64,000 nt of DNA from Eublepharis macularius (GCF_028583425.1 NC_072797.1:21176001-21240000), one strand, 5' to 3'; shown: positions 1-11,153, counted from the first letter of the stretch. Notes: generated by a model from the letters alone, not told the origin. Made by a program: numbers and translations.

Positions 1-118
1 AGCCATCTCGTTTTAGGCCTTCCTTTTTTCCTACTGGCACCCCCTTTTCCTAGCATTATTGACTTTTCCAGAGAATCTTGTCTTCTCGTAATGCGACCAA
101 AGTACGATAGCTTCAGTT

Positions 119-340
119 TTGTCATTTTACTTTAGCTTGGGGTCTCCAGTGTGGCAACCATGGGCACCATGGCACCCACGAACACCTTTCCTGGTGCCCG
201 CCAAGTGTTTTCAGAAAATGGGCAGGGCCACATGGGGTTTTGCCCAGCTTGGTCACCCAGCAAGCTTCCACAGCATAACAGGGATTCAAACTTGGGTCTC
301 TAAGATCCTAGTTTAGCCACTATACCCTATTGGGTCATTT
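119..340 (-). repeat. tRNA-derived SINE, minus strand, with flanking older repeat
   Basis: Read on the minus strand from about 335 to 235 the sequence has a tRNA-like promoter head (GTATAGTGGCTAAACTAGG as A-box region, then AGTTTGAATCCC as B box) followed by the GGAAGCTTGCTGGGTGACC segment shared by the Sauria-type SINEs elsewhere in the window. The adjacent part (about 119-234) looks like a further dispersed element that I cannot name. Open frames across it are incidental. Confidence 0.6.
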
Positions 341-1473
341 GCCAAACCCATATAAAAATTTAAGACCATCACATTTAGGGAGAAGGTCAACACTCACTGG
401 TGTTTCAAGGTTTCAAGGTTTTTTAGATGTGAAAAAAAAACCTGATCCGGGATTTTTAACATTCACCAATCTTCAGAAATCCACTGTAATATATTTGCAG
501 CGCTTCCACCGTGGAAATTGCTTCCTTAAGAGGTTCTCATTAGTTTCCTTCAAAGGAAGGTGGCTTTGTTTAAGAGGTTTACAAATACAGTCCAATCTGC
601 AAGGGATCTCAAGAGAGGCTCTTTTGTCCTAAAATACTCGAGTAGGGATTATTCATTTGAAAAAAATATGCACTATTCCGCATACCGTTCAGTTGCTATT
701 CAGCGGTCATTTGAAAATTAAATAACAGTCTTATTTACGTGATCACTGGCACATCCCACTAGAATTGGCAGGTCTTCCCTCCAACCAGATTGTTTGGGTT
801 TGCACGGTAACTCGGTAAGAGAAACTGAAGGAAAGCATAACAGGGAAATGAGACTTAGTCTGCTAAAATATTGATACAAATGTCGAAAAGGAAGTGCAAT
901 GTGCCAGTCGTTTTCCCTTCCTGTACTTCGGCAAGCTTGTGTTTATCTTAATAATTTATATCAATTCGCGCTTTTCACTTTGTGCCAAGTTTTCTCCCAA
1001 TAAAACATTCAAGTCTAAAACAGTAGAGCTTTGCCGACATATGCAAACCCCTTTAGCTATTTAGACTGTTAGAACTTCATAGAGAACCACCTTCTAAAAT
1101 GAAAACAAATATAGAAGAAAAAGCCGCTAATTAATTTTTTCAACTAGAACCATTCAACAGCGGTCTGCCCCATAGCTTAAAGTGGTAGGCGAGAGGGAAA
1201 ACAGATCTTAAAATATACCAGGAAGACACCAATTCTGGTTCCAAAGTTCTGGTTCTAAAGCCACATCCTGATTTGGGCCCAATCATGTCTCTGCATACCA
1301 TTTTGTTGTCCCTAAGCTACTAAGAAAAAAAGAACCACATCTACTATTTCATCAATGAATCCCGAGCAGACCCGTAAGGGAAGAGGCTGTCACCTGGGTC
1401 TGTCCTCTTCCATGGTCCTAAACCACTGTCAGTTTAACAACTGAAATTCAGCAAAGGCAAAACAGATCTGATA
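341..1473. other. Unannotated AT-rich intergenic DNA
   Basis: I see no gene, no intact repeat and no strong splice-site pair in this stretch. It is AT-rich, ordinary vertebrate intergenic sequence. Confidence 0.5.
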
Positions 1474-1481
1474 CACATGAC

Positions 1482-1917
1482 CAGGGGTCATTTCGTAGAA
1501 AAAGAGCTGGAGGAACTCATTAGCATAACTCATTAGCATATGCCACGCCTCTTGCCAGCACCAGAAGTGTGTCATTAGCATGACTGATTTGCATATGCCA
1601 CACACCCCTGACACCACTTATTCTGGCTGTTTTGAACCCAATCCTGGCCATTCAGGGCAGAAGTTGGGCCCAAAATGGCAAAAAGGGGCTGAAAATGGCT
1701 GAAAAGGGGCCCAAAATGGTCAGGATTGGCCTGCTGCTGAACAAGAGCGTGATCCACCACCCGTCAGAGGCCCGATCCAGTCCGTTTTGGCCCTAATCCA
1801 GGCTGTAATGGGGCCAAAATGGCCGAGAGTCAGGTGGGCGGGGCCACCTGACATGTGACCTCTTTGGGGAACTGCTGGAACTGCGTTCCTGTGCGTTCCC
1901 CCTCGAAATGAGCCTTG
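1482..1917. mobile_element. Non-autonomous hAT transposon with 8-bp target duplication
   Basis: The element begins CAGGGGTCATTTCG and ends CGAAATGAGCCTTG, which are imperfect terminal inverted repeats. It is flanked by a perfect 8-bp direct repeat, CACATGAC, at 1474-1481 and 1918-1925, the target-site size made by hAT transposases. It is 436 bp long with no transposase frame, so it moved in trans. Inside are ATTAGCATA repeats and an octamer-like ATTTGCAT. Minus-strand frames of 61-74 codons over it are not conserved proteins as far as I can tell. Confidence 0.85.
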
Positions 1918-1925
1918 CACATGAC

Positions 1926-2455
1926 TATTACTCTGTGCTGGCACAAGCCAATTTGGTATTCACCTAGAGTGAATAAGCGTATATCGGTAAAGAGTTATTA
2001 TTCTTTACATAGAATTTACTTGTTGGATCATCCTATGAAAAATTTTGAACTTTGATATATATTGCACCATTGAGAAAGACATTATTTGAATTATAAAATT
2101 GGTTACTTGTTTAGACATTAATTTGTCATCTATAGGCACAAGCACTTTATATTTATATAAGAAAATTTTTTACATAAGAAAATTGTTATATACTTAGCAC
2201 TTGGCACTTTGTTTTCCTATTGCAAAAGTGTTTTTGATGTGTTGCCTTTCACACATGTAACCATAATGGAATATATGCTTTTAAACATTACATATAAAGA
2301 GACTTTTTATAAATTGTATAAAATTACTTTTATTGTGGCATAAAATATTCTATATAGTAAGCATATCACGGCAACAGTTGTTTTTTTGCATTTTATTACT
2401 CTGTGCTGGCACAAGCCAATTTTGTATTCACCTAGAGTGAATAAGCATATATCGG
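1926..2455. repeat. 62-bp direct repeats flanking a 406-bp AT-rich core
   Basis: Positions 1926-1987 and 2394-2455 are the same 62-bp sequence, starting TATTACTCTGTGCTGGCACA and ending ATATCGG, with two differences by eye. The core between them (1988-2393) is very AT-rich and holds no recognisable frame. The first copy directly abuts the right target duplication of the hAT element at 1482-1917. The arrangement could be a local duplication, a short LTR-like element, or an insertion with an unusually long target duplication; the sequence alone does not decide. Confidence 0.75.
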
Positions 2456-2632
2456 AAAAGTCTTGTGAAAGATTAAGATGTCCAGCTCCCAGCAACACAT
2501 ATTAGATCAGATTTTTGTGAATCATTCACAAGACCAATTCAAAAACGTGCAACCGTACAGCCTACAGAGTCACTGGAAAGTGGATGGGAAAGACAGAGCA
2601 GAGAAATGTCTGCACTAACTAGTAGACAGCAG

Positions 2633-2793
2633 CAGGGCTTTTTTCCAGCTGGAACACGGTGGAACGGAGTTCCAGAACCTCTTGAAAATGGTCACATGGC
2701 TGGTGTCCCTGCCCCCTGATCTCCAGACAGAGGGGAGTTTAGATTGCCCTCCGTGCCACTGGCCAAGCAGCCAGTGAAAGCACAAAAGCCCTG
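2633..2793. mobile_element. hAT-type MITE, CAGGGCTTTTTT family (internally deleted)
   Basis: It starts CAGGGCTTTTTTCCAGC and ends AAAAGCCCTG, the inverted terminal sequences of a family with better copies at 26179, 34694 and 35556. The interior has the family segments AAAATGGTCACATGG and CTCCAGACAGAGGGGAG. I do not see a clean 8-bp target duplication here, so the right end may be rearranged. Confidence 0.7.
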
Positions 2794-3940
2794 CCACAAG
2801 GTACGACAACTTTAACTACAACCTCAGTGATGCTTTCACATCCCCACATGCTATTTCTCCAACATGTTTAGATGCAAAACACACACACATACCCAGGAAA
2901 GACATAAGGGGTGCCGCCTGGTTTTTACCAAATTAATTCTGGAGTACAAGGATCCAGAATGAGGTCCCTGTTTCTCTGCACAGTTTCCATCCTCCAACCA
3001 GTAAAGCAGGTAAATTCCTCCAACATCTACTGGAATTAGCAAGTGAACCAATCCTCAATATTATTTCATTTCAAAGAATAATTGCGCCTACAGTTGTGCA
3101 AACCACAGAAACAGACATGACTACTCAGCAAGACTTCAGCTCCAGGCTAAGGTCACCATGACTTCTCCCCCCTCCTCGCCCCCAACATGAGATTATTAAT
3201 TATTTTGGACAGCTTCCTAAAGTGCTGAAGCAGTTACTTTGTCCTGCTGTGTACCAGAATATCCCATCTGCCTTCATGCTGAGATCACAAAAAATTAGCC
3301 TAATTACATTTAGCATGGATATTCTTTTAATTTTTACAGTCATGTAGAAGTAGACTGCAATGTAAACGCAGATGACAACATAAAGGGAGCAGGACAGAGT
3401 TAATACTACTGGAGGATGCGAACACTACTCATACCAGCCGTCAGGAGTAACAAGACCGCCTGCTCTAGATCACACAAAGAGTTAGGTCAGAATGCTCACT
3501 TTTTCAGTATATAAACATCCTAAGCAACCCACATTTCACAAGTATATAGATGTTACTCAACATCCCTTAATGAGTGCTCTTTATTAAGAAAGGTGGCACA
3601 TCAGTATCATGGTGCCCCTTCTAGCTTTCTCTATGATCCCAGAGGAGCAAAATGGAACACAAATATGCCGAGACAGAACTCCATGTAGCTAAGAGAGCAG
3701 GCTAAACAAAGGGAATGCACATCTTTAACAAGGTGTGACTGTTTGTTGTGCTCCATGTCTTCACTTACCACACAATTTTGCACACACCCAATGTCTTAGT
3801 TATACTGTTGCACATATGCTCAATGCACAATTAGCATGCCAGCACCACATTCATCAGGGCTATGGAGCTCTGGTACACTAGTTGCACGTGCAGCAGCTGA
3901 GCACCAGGTTCTTAAATGGGATGTTGACACATGCAAGATC
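2794..3940. other. Unannotated intergenic DNA
   Basis: No gene or clear mobile element was seen. There is a short CA-rich tract near 2879-2891. Confidence 0.5.
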
Positions 3941-4245
3941 TTAACATAAGAAGAGCTTGCTAGATCAGACCAATGGTGCATAAAGACCAAAGCATTTTCC
4001 TGGGGCTGCCTCCTGGCATTGGCATTCAGAGGTTCACTGCCTCTGAACATGGAGGTTTTCTTTCATTATCTTGGTTCATAGCCATCGATGCACTTACTCT
4101 CCGTGAATCTGTCTAATCCCCTTTTAAAGCCATCTATGCTGGTGGCTATTACTACATCCACTGGCAGTGAATTCCACAACTGAATTACTCATTGAATGAC
4201 AGTATTTCCCTATAAGAACATATAAATAAGTTCTTGCTCAATTTA
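3941..4245. repeat. Dispersed LINE-like repeat fragment
   Basis: The segment holding GCTAGATCAGACCAATGG, then a CTGCCTCTGAACATGGAGG block and a CATCTATGCTGGTGGC block, matches my memory of an abundant reptile repeat, probably from a CR1/L2-type LINE. Related fragments appear near 4995-5190, 8795-8895 and inside the hAT element near 16813-16865. Subfamily assignment is uncertain. Confidence 0.5.
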
Positions 4246-4621
4246 AACGTGATCCTGGCAGACTGGAGCAGGCAGCAGAAATGATAAGCCCACGTCAAAA
4301 ATCATCAAAAAAAAAGCCAAAGAGCAGAGGTTAATTAATTCATAAAGAAAAATCTGTTTTGAGTTTTCCACCATGAGGTTGAGAATGAATTAATTACATG
4401 GGAAACTCTTCAGTCCAATTTAATTCAAAACTACGCTTCGCAGCACTGGCGATCTAGCATGCTTCAATAACACAGCAAAAGTCTTCATTTGCATATGATT
4501 TGCAAACACACATACACAACCCATACACTGTTTCTACACACCACATCCATCAGCAGAAATATTCAAAGTTAACTTGCATCACCTTGTAAGCTGTGCCTCA
4601 CAATGCATATTGTTACATGGG

Positions 4622-4778
4622 ATGAGGCTGTGGCTCACTAGAAGAGCTTCTGCTTTATACGTAAAAGGTTCCTCGTTCAATCCCCAGCAACTCCAGTTTT
4701 TAAAAGGACCAAGCAGTAAATAATGTGCCCTGGACAGTAGCTGCTGGTTTGGGTAGACAGGCAGCTTTATACATGTTT
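4622..4778 (+). repeat. tRNA-derived SINE, plus strand
   Basis: It has a tRNA-like head with A-box-like TGGCTCACTAGAAGAGC, B-box-like CGTTCAATCCCC, and a body that includes AAAAGGACCAAGCAGTA. Spacing of the two boxes fits an RNA polymerase III internal promoter. The copy is diverged and truncated at its 3' end, so it is unlikely to be active. Confidence 0.65.
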
Positions 4779-4895
4779 AAGATTGTACATTCCTGCCAAA
4801 ATTGGTTCCAGGCTCAGAATACTCTCATCAGGATTTCCTAAATTCCTACTTCCTAAAGCAAGTTTCTAGTTCTTTAAGCATTCAGAGATGCAAGC

Positions 4896-4990
4896 GCTAC
4901 CTGAACACGGCTTCCATCGGGATCAAACTCAGGTCGTGAGCAGAGCTTGGGCTGCAATGCTGCCGCTTACCACTCTGTTCCACGGGGCTC
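4896..4990 (-). repeat. tRNA-derived SINE (GGGGCTC-end family), truncated
   Basis: Read on the minus strand it starts GAGCCCCGTGGAACAGAGTG and continues through CTGCTCACGACCTGAG, the same head as the complete copy at 62702-62988. Only the tRNA-like head and part of the body are present. Confidence 0.7.
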
Positions 4991-4994
4991 ACTG

Positions 4995-5195
4995 GCTACT
5001 AATTTAGTTGGCTTTAAAAGAGAATTAGACAAATTTCTGGAAGATCGGTCCAACAATGGCTATTGGCAAAAATGACTAAAGAGAATGTCCACATTCAGTT
5101 AGATATTCTTGGAATATCACTGCAGGAGGAGCAACAGGGGAGACGTTTATCTCTGTGCCCTAGCATCTGGGCTGACATGTTTGAAACAGTGCTGG
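4995..5195. repeat. Dispersed LINE-like repeat fragment
   Basis: The segment with GAATTAGACAAATTTCTGGA followed by CAATGGCTATTGGC resembles another portion of the reptile LINE-like repeat seen at 3941-4245. It is old and partial. Confidence 0.4.
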
Positions 5196-5200
5196 ATTAT

Positions 5201-5418
5201 AGAACCAGTATGGTGTAGTGGTTAGAATAGGATCTGGGAGACCCAGGTTCGAATTCCCACTCTGCCATGGAAGCTTGCAGGGTGATCTTGGGTCAGTCAC
5301 ACCCTCTTAACCTAACCTACCTCACAATGTTGTTGTGAGGAGGAGAGGACACCCAGGTATGTTGCTTTAGGTCTCAACTGAGGAGAAAGGCATAGTATAA
5401 ATGAAGTAAATAAATAGA
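5201..5418 (+). repeat. Sauria-type SINE, nearly complete, plus strand
   Basis: The head ACCAGTATGGTGTAGTGG (A box) and GGTTCGAATTCC (B box) are tRNA-like. They are followed by CATGGAAGCTTGCAGGGTGA, the CCTAACCTACCTCACA block, and a 3' end GGCATAGTATAAATGAAGTA with an AAATA-type tail. This is the typical order of squamate SINEs mobilised by a Bov-B-type LINE (family knowledge). Confidence 0.85.
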
Positions 5419-6690
5419 CGGCCAAACCATCAAGCGCTGCTCCTCTTACGTTCTTAGGAGGGCAGGTGTTTAAAGCTGAGAAGAGAGGCCACCTGCTGAA
5501 TTCATCTCAGCCATGAGATCTGAACCCTGGAATTTCTGCTTTGCAGTTCATTGACTTAGCTATAAATACATTTGTACATATGAAATTCAGCAAAATTTGG
5601 GAGACTGAATTCTGCAAACGTCCAAGGCTGATAAACCACATGCACTTTTAGATTGTTAACCCACTGTTTTGCAAGGCTGCAGTCAGTTAAAATTTGGGGA
5701 CACGGTTTGAGACGCGTAGGGTCACTTAAGCCCACAGAAATCCATCAGCGGGGTGGGTGGGGAGAAAAACAAAAAATCAATAAGCATCCTTACCCTGCTT
5801 GAGGCCTTAAGCTGTTATCTGTTAAGTCCCATAGCATGTGGATCAGAATTAATATTTTATGTTTATTATATGCCAAAAGCAGCTTAACTGAAATAAGACG
5901 ACAAAACGAAGAATGAAAGGCTGAAGAAAACCAGGCTCAGATCAGCCAAAATGAACATCAGAGAAGAACCGTTCCAAGCATGTCCTGCTTTCAGAGACGA
6001 CACTGTCAGTTGCCTCGTGATAAACAAGCAAGAGACCTAGGATAAAATGATGACTTTCCTGCACAGTTTTCTGTAACGTGAACCTCCCGGGAGGGTGGAT
6101 CCCTGCCTCACAGAGGAAGCACAGCTATCCATTTAAGCAGAAAAAGACACTCTTTCCCTCAAGGCATGTGTTTTAAAAGAACCGTGTGTTGAAACGCGCT
6201 CTGTGGAGCAGCGGGCTCCCTGCCAGAGTCTAAGCATGGCCTGTATCCTTACATCTCAATTAACCGAGAATCAGCATTTCATTTTACTCCATTTACTAGG
6301 TAAAAGGCGGCTTATTCTAATAACGGAATCAGCTGTATCAGGCCATCTGCAGGCAAGATGGGGATGCAACGTACTCCCCAACTGTGATGCGGTTAGAAAA
6401 CTTCAGACTCTAGACAGTGGCCCCACTTAGATGGTAATTTATGCTTCCGCTTGTGAGATACAATCTGCTTTTATGGGTACTCTACGGAGCACATAAGCTG
6501 CGGCTCTGGATTCCCACCCGCAACAGCATTGCTTATCCTCATGTATGTGGAAAATACGGCTCTGAAAACTAATGAGTGGGAGGGGATAGCTGTACAATGA
6601 CTGAACAGGCTCTAGGAGGGAGGCACAGAAAGTTGATAGTTACGTTAAAAAAGTTAAAGAAAAAGGTAAAAGAAAAAAAAAACCGATAAG
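5419..6690. other. Unannotated, mostly unique intergenic DNA
   Basis: No recognisable gene. The part from about 5800 to 6430 looks unique and free of the repeat families seen elsewhere, so it is a candidate for conserved noncoding sequence. A 75-codon plus-strand frame at 6203-6430 shows no family resemblance. Confidence 0.4.
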
Positions 6691-6695
6691 TGTCA

Positions 6696-6949
6696 ATAAC
6701 AACAACAACAACATTCAATTTATATACCGCCCTTCAGAACAACTTAATGCCCACTCAGAGCGGTTTACAAAGTATGTCATTATTATCCCCACAACAGAAC
6801 ACCCTGTGAGGTGGGTGGGGCTGAGAGAGCTCTGAGAGAGCTGTGACTGGCCCAAGGTCACCCAGCTAGCTTCAAGTGGAGGAGTGGGGAATCAAACCCT
6901 GCTCTCCAGATTAGAGTCCCATGCTCTTAACCACTACACCAAACTGTCA
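6696..6949 (-). repeat. Sauria-type SINE, minus strand, with CAA-repeat tail
   Basis: On the minus strand the head is GTTTGGTGTAGTGGTTAAGA with B-box GGGTTTGATTCCCC. The body has the CTCTCTCAGAGCTCTCTCAG segment, and the element ends in a GTT repeat (CAA on the plus strand, 6697-6711). It is a near-complete copy of the longer SINE subfamily, also seen at 27015, 33935 and 54836. Confidence 0.85.
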
Positions 6950-7689
6950 AGGAAACTGGCCCACACACTCGACAATGGTGATTGTTTATTGTTACACTTT
7001 ATAAAAACGTTAAAACCAAAATAAAGTATTTTTTTAAAAAAGAAACTGGCCCACACAATCTTCAAGCCAATGAATCCAAATCACTCCCTCTCCTCCCGTT
7101 CTCACAGACCACCAGCCTATTTCCTTTAACAAACAACAACCAAGATCAAACGCCCTCTAAAGGCAGACAAAGGGGCCTAGCTGCAGATCAGACTGCAGTT
7201 TCTACATACTTAGTCCCAGGTACACAGAAAAATATCAGTCTTCAAAATTTAAAGTGAAAAAACAAAAAGGTCTGCTCAGGATTGTGCATGCTCTAGGAGG
7301 CACACACTTCTACACATCTGTTAACAAAAGGTAGGAAACAGAGTGAGAGGGAAACTGAACTGCTCAGGCCCTTCCTTCCACATATTATGGAAGAAGGGAT
7401 TTGGGTCAGGGAAAGTTTCCCCGTCATTCACCCCTTGTGGCTCCCATTTGTGTCTCTATAATCCTTCTAAAGGTTCCAGCACTATAACTCTCTTGTTCTT
7501 CTGGCCGATGCAAGCTATACTTGCAAACTCCTTGTGTGTGTTTCTGTAGGTCTGTTATGCTTGAATCCTGACACTAAGGAAGACAATCTCTCCTCCATTC
7601 AGACTCCTGCTTACTGTTCTGACAAGCCCCACCAAGATCTATGCGACTGGCACCCCCCCAAAAAGCGCAACTTGAAACAGGCAGTAGCC
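6950..7689. other. Unannotated intergenic DNA
   Basis: No gene or clear repeat was seen. The phrase AAACTGGCCCACACA occurs twice, near 6953 and 7044, flanking the SINE-proximal sequence as a small local duplication. Confidence 0.4.
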
Positions 7690-8157
7690 TTTTAAAAAAT
7701 AATTTATTTCATTTTTACCCTGCCATTCTCCCCAATCAGAACCCAAAGCAGCTTACATCATTCTCCTCGTCTCCACGTTTCCCCTCACAACAACCCTGTG
7801 AGGTAGGCTAGGCTGAAAGTACGTAACTGTCCCAAGGTCATCCAGCAAGCTTCCATGGCAGAGTGAGAAACTGAAGCTAGGTCACCTAGGGTTGCCAGCC
7901 CCCAGGTGGTGGCTGGAGATCTCCCAGAATTACAATTGATCTCCAGGCAACAGAGATCACGTTCCCCTGGAGAAAATGGCTACTTGGGGGGGGGGTGATC
8001 TCTATGGCTTTATACCCTACTAAAGCCCCTTCCCTCCCCAAACCCTGCCCTCTCCAGGCTCCCCCCCAAATCTCCAGGAATTTCGCAACCTGGATCTGGC
8101 AACCTAAGGTCGCCAGATGCTTGGCCATCACTCTAGCCACTACACCGTATTGGCTCT
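7690..8157 (-). repeat. Sauria-type SINE split by a MITE insertion
   Basis: The 3' half (7690-7886 on the plus strand) and the tRNA-like head (8107-8157, minus-strand GAGCCAATACGGTGTAGTGG) belong to one minus-strand SINE. They are separated by the 220-bp MITE at 7887-8106. This nesting shows the MITE moved after the SINE inserted. Confidence 0.8.
7887..8106. mobile_element. hAT-type MITE, TAGGGTTGCCAG family, nested in SINE
   Basis: Terminal inverted repeats are TAGGGTTGCCAG and TGGCAACCTA. The flanks AGGTCACC (7879-7886) and AGGTCGCC (8107-8114) match at seven of eight positions, an 8-bp target duplication. The interior carries GTGGCTGGAGATCTCC and CCCTGGAGAAAATGGCTAC, shared with copies at 14205, 24162, 29408 and 38158. 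No coding capacity. Confidence 0.85.
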
Positions 8158-8241
8158 ACCGACATAATAGCAAGATATAACCAATTGAAACACTCCTTAT
8201 CATATGTACAGCTCAGTGTTTAGTGAGTTTATGCTGCAGGG

Positions 8242-8533
8242 CAGTGGTCTTCAGTCCCCAGGCTGGGTCCTTCAGATGGGTAACGGAGCCCCTTTGGCTA
8301 GCACTCAAGCCCTTATACAGCTGCTTTTTGGAAAGACTTGCTGCGAGCTCACATACACTGAAAGCAAGGGCACCCGGAGTTCTTCCTTTCTTTATACCTA
8401 TGTTACAGGATGGCAAGGAGAAGTCACTCAGCATTGGAAAGGATTCCTTTTTGGCACTTTTAGTTCACCGAATTCTCTGCTACTGCGTGCAGTTAAAGGT
8501 AGGTCCTGGGTCCAGCAGTGTTGAAGACCACTG
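8242..8533. mobile_element. hAT (Charlie-like) MITE
   Basis: It starts CAGTGGTCTTCAGTCCCCAG and ends TGTTGAAGACCACTG, good terminal inverted repeats with the CAGTGG start typical of Charlie-type hAT elements. Flanking 8-mers CTGCAGGG and CCATAGGG agree at five of eight positions, so the target duplication is decayed. The 106- and 114-codon overlapping plus-strand frames are incidental. Confidence 0.75.
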
Positions 8534-8794
8534 CCATAGGGTATGCAGCACAGCAAAGGAATTGTGATTTCATTCATCCATCAAGTGGCCAAACACAAAT
8601 CAATGGAGACCCTAACGTTGATCATATGCAAACATCACATAAAAGTTCCTTGAGAACTGGAGTCATTAGATGCGCACAGGGTGGGGGGGAAATGAAGTAA
8701 TTTGTTGAGAAACAGACAAATGTGTTGTTGTGAACTGCCGCAGCAGATGTTGTGAAGGAGTCAGCAGGGAAAGGCTATTGCCTGCAGGCCCTGT

Positions 8795-8900
8795 GTGGGG
8801 TCTTCCTTGCTGCATCTGCTTGGCCACAGCTGGGAACAAGATGCTGGACCACTGGTCTGATGCAGTAAAACTCCTCTTACATCACTATGTTCTGAAACCG
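8795..8900 (+). repeat. Dispersed LINE-like repeat fragment
   Basis: The block TGCTGGACCACTGGTCTGAT followed by CTCCTCTTACATCACTATG resembles the reptile LINE-like repeat that ends with a TTCTTATGTTC motif. It is short and diverged. Confidence 0.45.
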
Positions 8901-8956
8901 TCTTCAGTTTAGGGCTGTGCAGTTTGCTCTTTTCCCATACATGATGTGACTGGCCC

Positions 8957-9172
8957 AGAGGAGTTAGCCATGTTAGCCTGTAGTCACAAAATCAAAGAGT
9001 CCACTAGCACCTTTAAGACTAACCAACTTCACTGTAGCATAAGCTTTCGAGAATCACAGTTCTCTTTGTCAGATGAGATGCATCTGACGAAGAGAACTGT
9101 GATTCTCGAAAGCTTATGCTACAGTGAAGTTGGTTAGTCTTAAAGGTGCTACTGGACTCTTTTCGATGATGT
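8957..9172. repeat. Penelope-like inverted repeat with hammerhead-like core
   Basis: Two arms, about 8996-9072 and 9082-9165, are near-perfect reverse complements around a short spacer. The right arm on the plus strand contains CTGACGA (9084-9090), a stem-II-like GAGAA (9092-9096) / TTCTC (9103-9107), GAAA (9108-9111), and a short GC-TTAT-GC hairpin followed by TA. This order matches the conserved core of a hammerhead ribozyme, which is known from Penelope-like retroelements. The minus-strand copy has CTGACAA, one change in box 1. Whether it self-cleaves is not shown; stem I pairing is not obvious. Confidence 0.6.
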
Positions 9173-9301
9173 GACTGTAGACTCATATGCTACAGCAACA
9201 GCCCGCTGGGTCATTTCCTAATTGTCTACTTAAATCTACATGTTTAAATTCAAGGAACTGGTTCAGCACAGCCCTTGCTCAGGTGGCAGAGGGAGAGGTT
9301 G

Positions 9302-9338
9302 CCTTTTCTTTTCTTTTCTTTTCTTTTCTTTTCTTTTA
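9302..9338. repeat. TTTTC microsatellite
   Basis: About seven tandem copies of a pentanucleotide TTTTC (polypyrimidine on the plus strand). Such tracts are length-polymorphic and can form triplex DNA. Confidence 0.9.
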
Positions 9339-10035
9339 TGAAGACCCAAGCAAATTTTAAAAAACAAAACCTGACGGCAATTATAAAAGTAATGCATCAA
9401 GCCAAGAAGCTGGCCAATACCATTCTTCCCAATGTGCTACTTTTCAACATGTGAGATTTTAAAAATGCAGCCCCCCCCCTACAGCCTTGAAGTGATATAG
9501 TACAAGAAAGGCACTACATTATGAATTTTGGATACTGCTGGAAATGCTATAAAGCTGTAAGTATATTCGTGGTGCAATACAGAATCATCAGCGTTAGCAT
9601 TTTGCTGATCATAGAGATGATCCCTAAGAGCCAGGAGATTTGGTGACGCAAGAAGAATACAGCAAGGGAAATATTTCCAGGTTCCGTGCAGCCCTCTAAG
9701 CAATACAGTTTCACTATGGAGTGACAGCTAAGCACAAGGATCAGGGATGTGGGTCAAAGTTGGCTTTGAAGAAATCTGGTTGAAGCATCTCTTGAGCCTG
9801 GTTGAACAAACAATACTGAATAATACATGAACAGAAACTAGTTCACGGGCCTAAACCAGGAGGCTGCCACTTCCTAGATGGGCAGAAATTCCACTTCTAA
9901 GCAGGATCCAAGTGCGAGAGACTCCATTTCAAGGCATCTTTGTTGTGCTTTGGAAACCTGGACCCAGAAACTACTAACATGTGTATAAAACCAGAGACAG
10001 AGGGCTTGTTAAATCTTCCTTCTAGGAAACTGAAC
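9339..10035. other. Unannotated intergenic DNA
   Basis: No recognisable gene or intact repeat was seen here. Confidence 0.4.
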
Positions 10036-10147
10036 AAGATTTGAGTCCAGGAGCACCTTAAAGACCAATCAAATTTCAAGAGTATAAGCTTTCAAGACTC
10101 GAATTTTGCTCTTCTGCCGCAGGCCAACACAAATACCCACCTGGAGC
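10036..10147. repeat. Penelope-like repeat fragment, single arm
   Basis: GATTTGAGTCCAGGAGCACC followed by TAAAGACCAATCAA and TATAAGCTTTCAAGACTC is one arm of the family present as inverted pairs at 8957 and 21747. The hammerhead-like boxes on the minus strand are degraded. Confidence 0.55.
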
Positions 10148-11153
10148 TGAGTAGCAAACAGTTGTCCGAGTCTTTGCCTTTTTTCTTACATGTATAAAAA
10201 ATAAGCTGGAAAGGGGGCCTTTTTGACCAGGTTACAGGGACCCAATCCACAACAGCAGGCCTGCCCATAAAGAAATCAGACAAGGCCTTCCATACACAAA
10301 ACAGAGCATTCTGCAAATATTACTGCTGAAGGACACTCCAGGTGTACAGGAAAATATTAATTTATATGCTAAGAGGAAAAACAGTCCCCAAAACTGATCA
10401 GTGAATAATAACCATGTTCCAGGAGGCATGACGTACTGAGGTCAACATAATGCCCAAGCGAGACAAAAAAGGAAGGCAAGAGGGATCCTGGCCTGCTCCA
10501 GCCTATAACAGTTTTGTCCTGGAAGGGGAAATTGGACCAGGAGATCGATGTCCCCAATGCACTCACACTCACACACCCTCCAATTCACATCCAACCTCTC
10601 ACCAGACCAAAGCCGAGTCTGCCTTTCATCGGTTCCCATACTACAGCATTTTTTTCGTGACCATCTGCACCAGATCTGTTGCCAGATTTGCTTCGGCCAC
10701 TATGTGGCTTTTCTGCAGCTTCCCTGAGAGGGCTTATACCCCAACTTTTAAAAAAAATCTACTTTGCGATAGGCTGTTTCCCCATGCATATGCTTTATTC
10801 AGCTTTTGGTGTTCCACCCTCTTCCCCCCTCTCCCACCCCTCGTCAGCCTACTGCATTATGATTGGCTACTCTCATCTCACTAGCCAATCCCCTCCTTTC
10901 CATTCTTCCCTCTCCCTCCTTTCCTCTTTTTTTAAAAAAGATTTTTTTAAGTCCAGCACAGGATCGATGAATCGCTGGTTTGAAAGCAGGTGGGGGGAGT
11001 TCCCTTTTTTTCTTTTTTTTGCTTTGGCACAAAGTAGGGATATTGTATAGGGGGCTAAATATTTGGGTATCAGAAATAAAGATTTTAATATTTAGATTTT
11101 CTTTTTATCCCATGGTAGAGAAACAGATGCTTGGGGGCAACAGAGAAGAAGGC
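10148..11153. other. Unannotated intergenic DNA with T-rich and C-rich tracts
   Basis: There is no convincing gene. Frames of 123-144 codons at 10450-11050 are dominated by low-complexity pyrimidine-rich sequence and have no family signature. A TTTTTTTAAAAAA block lies near 10929. Confidence 0.4.

Noticed and set aside
4622-4700. Possible tRNA gene
   Set aside because: A and B boxes are present but the cloverleaf is not intact and a SINE body follows; it is a tRNA-derived SINE.
9302-9338. CRISPR-like repeat array
   Set aside because: It is a simple pentanucleotide microsatellite with no spacers, in vertebrate DNA.
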